A stretch of 64,000 nt of DNA from Myroides sp. WP-1 (GTDB taxonomy: Bacteria > Bacteroidota > Bacteroidia > Flavobacteriales > Flavobacteriaceae): contig NZ_JACHTC010000001.1 of the NCBI RefSeq assembly GCF_014145635.1, positions 186,001 to 250,000 on the forward strand. The letters run 5' to 3'. Under the pieces are notes generated by a model, which made no database searches, was not told the DNA's origin, and worked only from the letters and a program-made list of their open reading frames with translations. The position numbers and the translations under genes were made by a program. Position 1 is the first letter of the stretch. Each line of letters begins with the position of its first letter. Below are positions 59,928-64,000 of the stretch, piece by piece.

Positions 59928-60740
59928 ATGCAGGAAGTAATTGTTTTTAAAACCAAGAGTACATCTAAATTAGTTTTAGACAAAGGATATTTCTCGATTC
60001 TATTTATTGAAAAGGGATATTTAACCTTGCAATTAGGTGCTCAAGAGAAAACGTTAACGCAAGGCCAGATTCTAATTAGCTCACCTATTAGCACCATCAA
60101 ATTAGTACATTTAAGTTCTAATTTAGAAATTATAGGATTAAAGTATACCATAGATTACTTGAAAGAGATTAAAGCACTCAATGATTTTCACCAAACATTC
60201 TCCTACTTTCAACATCAGTATCTTCCAATTTGGACTTTGTCATTTGAAGAGCAAGAAAGAATTGTAAACTTACTGATCAAGCTTAAAAATAGGAAAACAC
60301 CGCTCAATCAACATATTTTTGCTCCTCAACTTTTTAATTTAACTTTTACAGAATTGTTATTGGAATTAGTTGAAATTGGAAGTAAACAAGATAAAAATAT
60401 CTTCCAAAATTACAACAGAGCCGAATATCTAGCCCTGCAGTTTATGATTTTGGCTAGAGATTCCTATAAAGAACAAACGCAACTGGATTACTATGCAGAG
60501 CGATTGAATGTTACAACAAAATATCTTTCGGAGACAGTAAAAAATTTAACGAACAAAACAGCAAAAGAAATCTTGGTTGATTTGCGAATTGCCCAAGCTC
60601 GTCTTTTATTGGGAACAAGTGATCTTTCTATTACGGAAATTGCCTATGAATTATCCTATGATTCTCCCTCTTCATTTTCAAAATCTTTCAAACAAGTAGT
60701 TGGTATTTCACCTAAAGCGTATAAAGAACAATACATATAA
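59928..60740 (+). CDS. AraC-family transcriptional regulator
   Basis: A 270-residue regulator with a cupin-like N-terminal domain (about 1-110; FIEKGYLTLQLGAQEKTL, GQILISSP) and a C-terminal AraC DNA-binding domain (about 170-270) ending YDSPSSFSKSFKQVVGISPK. It is 133 bp downstream of the response-regulator gene and 86 bp before an old-yellow-enzyme gene, which is a plausible target. The ligand is unknown. Confidence 0.87.
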   Translation: MQEVIVFKTKSTSKLVLDKGYFSILFIEKGYLTLQLGAQEKTLTQGQILISSPISTIKLVHLSSNLEIIGLKYTIDYLKEIKALNDFHQTFSYFQHQYLPIWTLSFEEQERIVNLLIKLKNRKTPLNQHIFAPQLFNLTFTELLLELVEIGSKQDKNIFQNYNRAEYLALQFMILARDSYKEQTQLDYYAERLNVTTKYLSETVKNLTNKTAKEILVDLRIAQARLLLGTSDLSITEIAYELSYDSPSSFSKSFKQVVGISPKAYKEQYI

Positions 60741-60826
60741 GTGTTTTTGACATGTATTGTGGTAGTTTATCTATTCTCTAAAAGAAATTTAGATCATACC
60801 TTCATATAACTAAAAAATCAGAGATT

Positions 60827-62047
60827 ATGTACAAAGAAAATAAGCAAGTAACAACGCCTTTTTTTAATCCCGTTCAATTAGGACCAATAACATTGCGAAA
60901 TCCTGTTATTAAAGCAGCTACCAGTGAAGGACGAAGTCCTGATGGAAAAGTAACTCAAGCCTTAATAGATTTTCACAGGGGTTTTATTGAGGGGGGAATT
61001 GCAATGACAACGTTAGCTTATTGTGCTATATCTAAGGCAGGTTTTGCTGCTCCTGGAGAAATTCTAATGGTTCGAGACAATATAGAAGGCTTAAAGAAAT
61101 TTACTCAAGCAATGCATGAGGCAGGCGGACTAGCTTCTGCGCAATTAGGACATGCTGGGCCAGTTGCAACAAAGCAAATTACAGGGTTTCGTCCTGTGGC
61201 CCCGTCTCGATTTTTTAACTTAACAAGTTTACAAACTTGTCGTGCAATTACGCAAAAGGAGATGCAAGAGGTGATAGAACAATTTGCTGATTCGGCAGAA
61301 GTAGCCGCAGATGCAGGGTTTGATGCTATTGAATTGCACTTCGGACATTTGTATTTAGTTTCGGCTTTCTTTAGTCCTTGGATAAACAAACGAAAAGACC
61401 AATACGGAGGGTCTATTGAAAATAGAACGCGTTTTGCAAAGGAAATTTTGATTCGCGTAAAAGAAAGCGTGAAAGATCGTTTGGCTATTATTGTAAAACT
61501 TTCTATGGATGATGGGATTAAAGGATCTATCTGGTTGGATGATTCAACGCAAACAGCTCGAATTTTGGATGAAACTGGTGCCGTAGATGCATTTGAACTA
61601 ACGATGGGGTCATCTGTATCAAATCAGATGTATTTATTTCGAGGAGAAACAGATATTGAAGGGATGGCTGCTACGCAAAAAGGAATAATGAAACTAGGAG
61701 TAAAGTGGTTTGGGCGAAAGATTTTGGGAGAATACCCTTATAAGGATCTTTATATGCTTGAATCTGCACGCCAATTTAAGCCTGTTGTAAAACATGCAAA
61801 ACTTATTCTCCTAGGTGGCATTAACAATTACGATCATATTAATCAAGCCTTAATGGAAGGATTTCCCTTAGTGGCTATGGGAAGAGCACTTCTTCGCGAG
61901 CCGGATATAATCAATAAAATTGAGGCAGACACCAATACAGTGGGGCTATGTATCCACTGCAACAAATGTATGTTCTCTGTATTTACCACAACAAATTGTG
62001 TGTTTACAAAAGAATATGCGATTACATCTCATGCAGCTATCAACTAG
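60827..62047 (+). CDS. NADH:flavin oxidoreductase (old yellow enzyme family)
   Basis: A 406-residue TIM-barrel flavoprotein that would reduce activated double bonds or similar. It has the N-terminal LGPITLRNPVIKAATSEGRS, AQLGHAGPVATK, the active-site HFGHLYLVSAFFSPWINKR segment with RKDQYGGSIENRTRF, and a phosphate-binding VAMGRALLREPDI. A CIHCNKC cluster near residue 385 is usual in the 2,4-dienoyl-CoA reductase branch, but the C-terminal flavodoxin and NAD domains of that branch are missing. So this is a single-domain OYE; substrate unknown. Confidence 0.87.
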   Translation: MYKENKQVTTPFFNPVQLGPITLRNPVIKAATSEGRSPDGKVTQALIDFHRGFIEGGIAMTTLAYCAISKAGFAAPGEILMVRDNIEGLKKFTQAMHEAGGLASAQLGHAGPVATKQITGFRPVAPSRFFNLTSLQTCRAITQKEMQEVIEQFADSAEVAADAGFDAIELHFGHLYLVSAFFSPWINKRKDQYGGSIENRTRFAKEILIRVKESVKDRLAIIVKLSMDDGIKGSIWLDDSTQTARILDETGAVDAFELTMGSSVSNQMYLFRGETDIEGMAATQKGIMKLGVKWFGRKILGEYPYKDLYMLESARQFKPVVKHAKLILLGGINNYDHINQALMEGFPLVAMGRALLREPDIINKIEADTNTVGLCIHCNKCMFSVFTTTNCVFTKEYAITSHAAIN

Positions 62048-62071
62048 TTGTGGAGTAACTTTTCTTATCTT

Positions 62072-62103
62072 AGAGCTATAATGCAAATTATAGCTCTTTT
62101 TTT
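62072..62103 (+). terminator. Terminator after the OYE gene
   Basis: AGAGCTATAAT, loop GCAA, ATTATAGCTCT: a perfect 11-bp stem with a T7 tail, 25 bases after the stop. Confidence 0.92.
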
Positions 62104-62285
62104 GTTTGCCAGTCTATCTACATAGGAAGATTTAAAACCAATAAACCGTTGTGTATACGCAACAGGGAAAAGGATAAAATCAATTAAAAAAGAAAAAATG
62201 CAAGGGTTTAAAACAAAAATAAGAAATTTACATTTCCTTACAGAAAGGAAGATCAATATAAGATTTACATCTAAAAAAGATTGAA

Positions 62286-62813
62286 ATGATACTTAGAACA
62301 GAAAGACCGGAAGATTATGATCAAGTAGAGGAGTTGATCCGATTAGCTTTTGAAAAAGAAGAAATGAGTGATCACCAAGAACATGATTTAGTTAGACGCT
62401 TGCGTGAAGCACCCGATTTTATACCGGAGTTATCGCTGGTATGCGAAGTTGATGACCAACTAGTAGGGCATATACTATTTACAAAAATAAAAATAGTAGC
62501 TGACCACCAAACAACAGCTTCACTAGCATTGGCTCCTGTTTCTGTTTTGCCAAAGTATCAAAACAGAGGTATCGGATCAAAACTTATTGAAGAAGGACAC
62601 CGTCGAGCTTTAGCGTTAGGATTTAATTCTATAGTTGTTTTAGGACATGCCGCTTATTACCCAAAATTTGGCTATCAAAAATCAAGTACATATGGGATTC
62701 AGTTGCCTTTTGAGGTACCAGATGAAAATAGTATGATTATTGAATTAAAACCAGGTTCATTGAAGTGTCAAAGTGCGAAGGTTGTGTATCCAGAAGCGTT
62801 TGGCATAGTGTAA
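62286..62813 (+). CDS. GNAT-family N-acetyltransferase (YhbS-like)
   Basis: A 175-residue acetyltransferase: the first strand RTERPEDYDQVEELIRLAFE, the acetyl-CoA loop PVSVLPKYQNRGIGSKLIEE (about 91-110, with QNRGIG), and the VLGHAAYYPKFGYQKSS segment typical of YhbS-type proteins. Substrate unknown. It is 31 bp upstream of a Crp/Fnr gene on the same strand. Confidence 0.85.
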   Translation: MILRTERPEDYDQVEELIRLAFEKEEMSDHQEHDLVRRLREAPDFIPELSLVCEVDDQLVGHILFTKIKIVADHQTTASLALAPVSVLPKYQNRGIGSKLIEEGHRRALALGFNSIVVLGHAAYYPKFGYQKSSTYGIQLPFEVPDENSMIIELKPGSLKCQSAKVVYPEAFGIV

Positions 62814-62844
62814 AGAATCTTTTTTAATCTTATAGCGGGTTAGT

Positions 62845-63420
62845 ATGTTATTAGAAAAATTAATTCATGAATTTAGTATTCCCAATAGTTTTACACAACA
62901 GGAATTAGCTTTGTTTGATACTTTTTTTGAGAAGATTGATCTTAAAAAAAATGAATTCTTAATTCGGGAAGGTGAGATAGAGCGATATAGCTATTTTATA
63001 TCCGAAGGTCTATTGCGTTGTTGGGTATTAGATCAAAAAGGGAGAGCACACACCTTTTGGTTTTGTAAAAAAGGAACATTTTCCATGTCTAATATTTCAT
63101 TTACCTTAGTTCAAAAGGCCAATTTTAACGTACAAGCTGTGATGAATAGTGAACTCTATCGCATTGATAAAGAAAAAACAACGGTATTGTATCAGCGTAT
63201 TCCTTCATTAAAACCCGTTTTTGAGGACTTGACGGCCTTATTACTCAATCGATTATTAGATCGTCAAGTGCATATGATCAAATATTCACCCGAAGAATCT
63301 TACATACAAATGGAAAAAGAGTTTGGAAGCTTATTCAACCAAATACCACTTAAAGATGTTGCCTCTTATTTAGGAATCACACCACAAGCCTTGAGTAGAA
63401 TTCGCAAGCGTATTTTTTAA
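62845..63420 (+). CDS. Crp/Fnr-family transcriptional regulator
   Basis: A 191-residue regulator. A cNMP-binding-like domain spans about 20-115 (NEFLIREGEIERYSYFISEG) and a C-terminal helix-turn-helix is at about 165-190 (PLKDVASYLGITPQALSRIR). It is similar in size and motifs to the regulator at 53732 but clearly not a recent duplicate. No cysteine cluster. The targets are unknown; the flanking acetyltransferases are candidates. Confidence 0.85.
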   Translation: MLLEKLIHEFSIPNSFTQQELALFDTFFEKIDLKKNEFLIREGEIERYSYFISEGLLRCWVLDQKGRAHTFWFCKKGTFSMSNISFTLVQKANFNVQAVMNSELYRIDKEKTTVLYQRIPSLKPVFEDLTALLLNRLLDRQVHMIKYSPEESYIQMEKEFGSLFNQIPLKDVASYLGITPQALSRIRKRIF

Positions 63421-63483
63421 CTTGGGTTCAGTGTTTTTCACTTGGAAAGACTCAACTTTGTACGCATTAAATATAAAATAGAT

Positions 63484-63912
63484 ATGATACGAACAATTGA
63501 TACCACAGAATTTCCTCGTTTAATTGAAATTTGGGAAAGCGCTGTTCTAGCTACGCATGATTTTTTAAAACCGGCTGACTTTGAATATTACAAAGAAAAT
63601 TTACCTACTTATTTCTCTTTTGTTCAGCTTTGGGGATATGAGTATGAAGGTAAATTAGTGGGTTTTATGGGAATAGCTTCAACTAGTTTAGAAATGCTAT
63701 TCATTGATGCAGCGGTCCGCGGAAAGGGAATTGGCAAGGCTTTAATCCAATATGGTATTGAGAAGCAAAACATTACGGAAGTAGAAGTAAACGAACAAAA
63801 TCAACAGGCAGTTGGGTTCTATAACCATTTGGGATTTGAAATTGTAAGTAGATCTGAAGTTGATGGACAAGGAAAACCTTATCCCGTACTTCAGTTGCAT
63901 CTTGTACAATAA
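63484..63912 (+). CDS. GNAT-family N-acetyltransferase
   Basis: A 142-residue acetyltransferase. The acetyl-CoA-binding segment is LFIDAAVRGKGIGKALIQYG (about residues 76-95, with RGKGIG) and the C-terminal part ends in NQQAVGFYNHLGFEIVSRSE, as in many small GNAT proteins. The frame can be extended upstream to a TTG at 63442, but the ATG at 63484 begins the domain directly. The substrate is unknown. After the gene, 63913-64000 holds nothing I recognise. Confidence 0.85.
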   Translation: MIRTIDTTEFPRLIEIWESAVLATHDFLKPADFEYYKENLPTYFSFVQLWGYEYEGKLVGFMGIASTSLEMLFIDAAVRGKGIGKALIQYGIEKQNITEVEVNEQNQQAVGFYNHLGFEIVSRSEVDGQGKPYPVLQLHLVQ

Positions 63913-64000
63913 CGTGGATAAAGAAGGAGAGAAGTTGGTTTGTACTAGGTAAAGATCTTTTACAGACCTTCGATTCCCTCTATCCAGTATCCTCTCATAT

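Overview
The window is a low-GC chromosome segment from a Bacteroidota bacterium, most likely a Flavobacteriaceae member; Myroides or a close relative is my guess, not something the sequence proves. Signs of this are a type IX secretion C-terminal sorting domain on a PNGase F-like glycosidase, many promoter boxes of the form TAnnTTTG, menaquinone genes, a 30S ribosomal protein THX gene, DUF4294, fused alpha/beta 2-oxoacid dehydrogenases, and almost no Shine-Dalgarno sequences. I saw no rRNA, tRNA, CRISPR array, insertion sequence or complete prophage.

Layout. 0-3.6 kb: a membrane protein trio (DUF2157, DUF4401, GDYXXLXY) followed by META-domain and NlpE-like lipoproteins. 3.7-4.5 kb: a gene desert. 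4.6-7.2 kb: menA, a UPF0173 hydrolase and menC. 7.35-14.4 kb (minus strand): an AraC regulator and a fatty-acid beta-oxidation operon (MarR, FadN-, FadA- and FadE-like). 14.7-21.1 kb: acetyltransferase, PNGase F-like secreted enzyme, SCO copper protein with a small partner, AraC regulator and a degenerate beta-lactamase-fold protein. 21.3-24.75 kb: an accessory islet of orphan genes and gene fragments punctuated by three copies of a palindromic, MITE-like repeat. 24.8-33 kb: ribosomal protein THX (a 34-residue gene), two fused 2-oxoacid dehydrogenase E1 proteins, purC, a nitroreductase and an alpha-oxoamine synthase. 33.3-40.5 kb: lipoprotein, small membrane protein, Bcr/CflA transporter, M42 peptidase, DUF4294, dnaX (split by a -1 shift at an A10 run) and a CvfB-like S1 protein.

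41.2-50.2 kb is one co-directional catabolic operon: prpB, prpC and prpD (methylcitrate cycle), then methylmalonate-semialdehyde dehydrogenase, isobutyryl-CoA dehydrogenase, 3-hydroxyisobutyryl-CoA hydrolase, 3-hydroxyisobutyrate dehydrogenase and an enoyl-CoA hydratase. Together these would carry isobutyryl-CoA from valine to propionyl-CoA and on to pyruvate and succinate. The branched-chain-type E1 at 25 kb could feed it. 50.3-54.9 kb holds meso-diaminopimelate dehydrogenase, a lipoprotein, an S41 peptidase, a Crp/Fnr regulator and a quinone-reductase-like flavoprotein.

The best candidate for an undescribed system is at 55.0-59.8 kb. Five minus-strand genes encode three diverged DUF2589 paralogues, a 65-residue double-CxxC zinc ribbon and a peptidoglycan-binding M15 peptidase without a signal peptide. 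They are divergent from a NarL-type histidine kinase and response regulator, and two 14-bp direct repeats 21 bp apart lie just upstream of the DUF2589 promoter, as expected for activation by that regulator. An AraC regulator, an old-yellow-enzyme flavoprotein, two GNAT acetyltransferases and a second Crp/Fnr regulator close the window.
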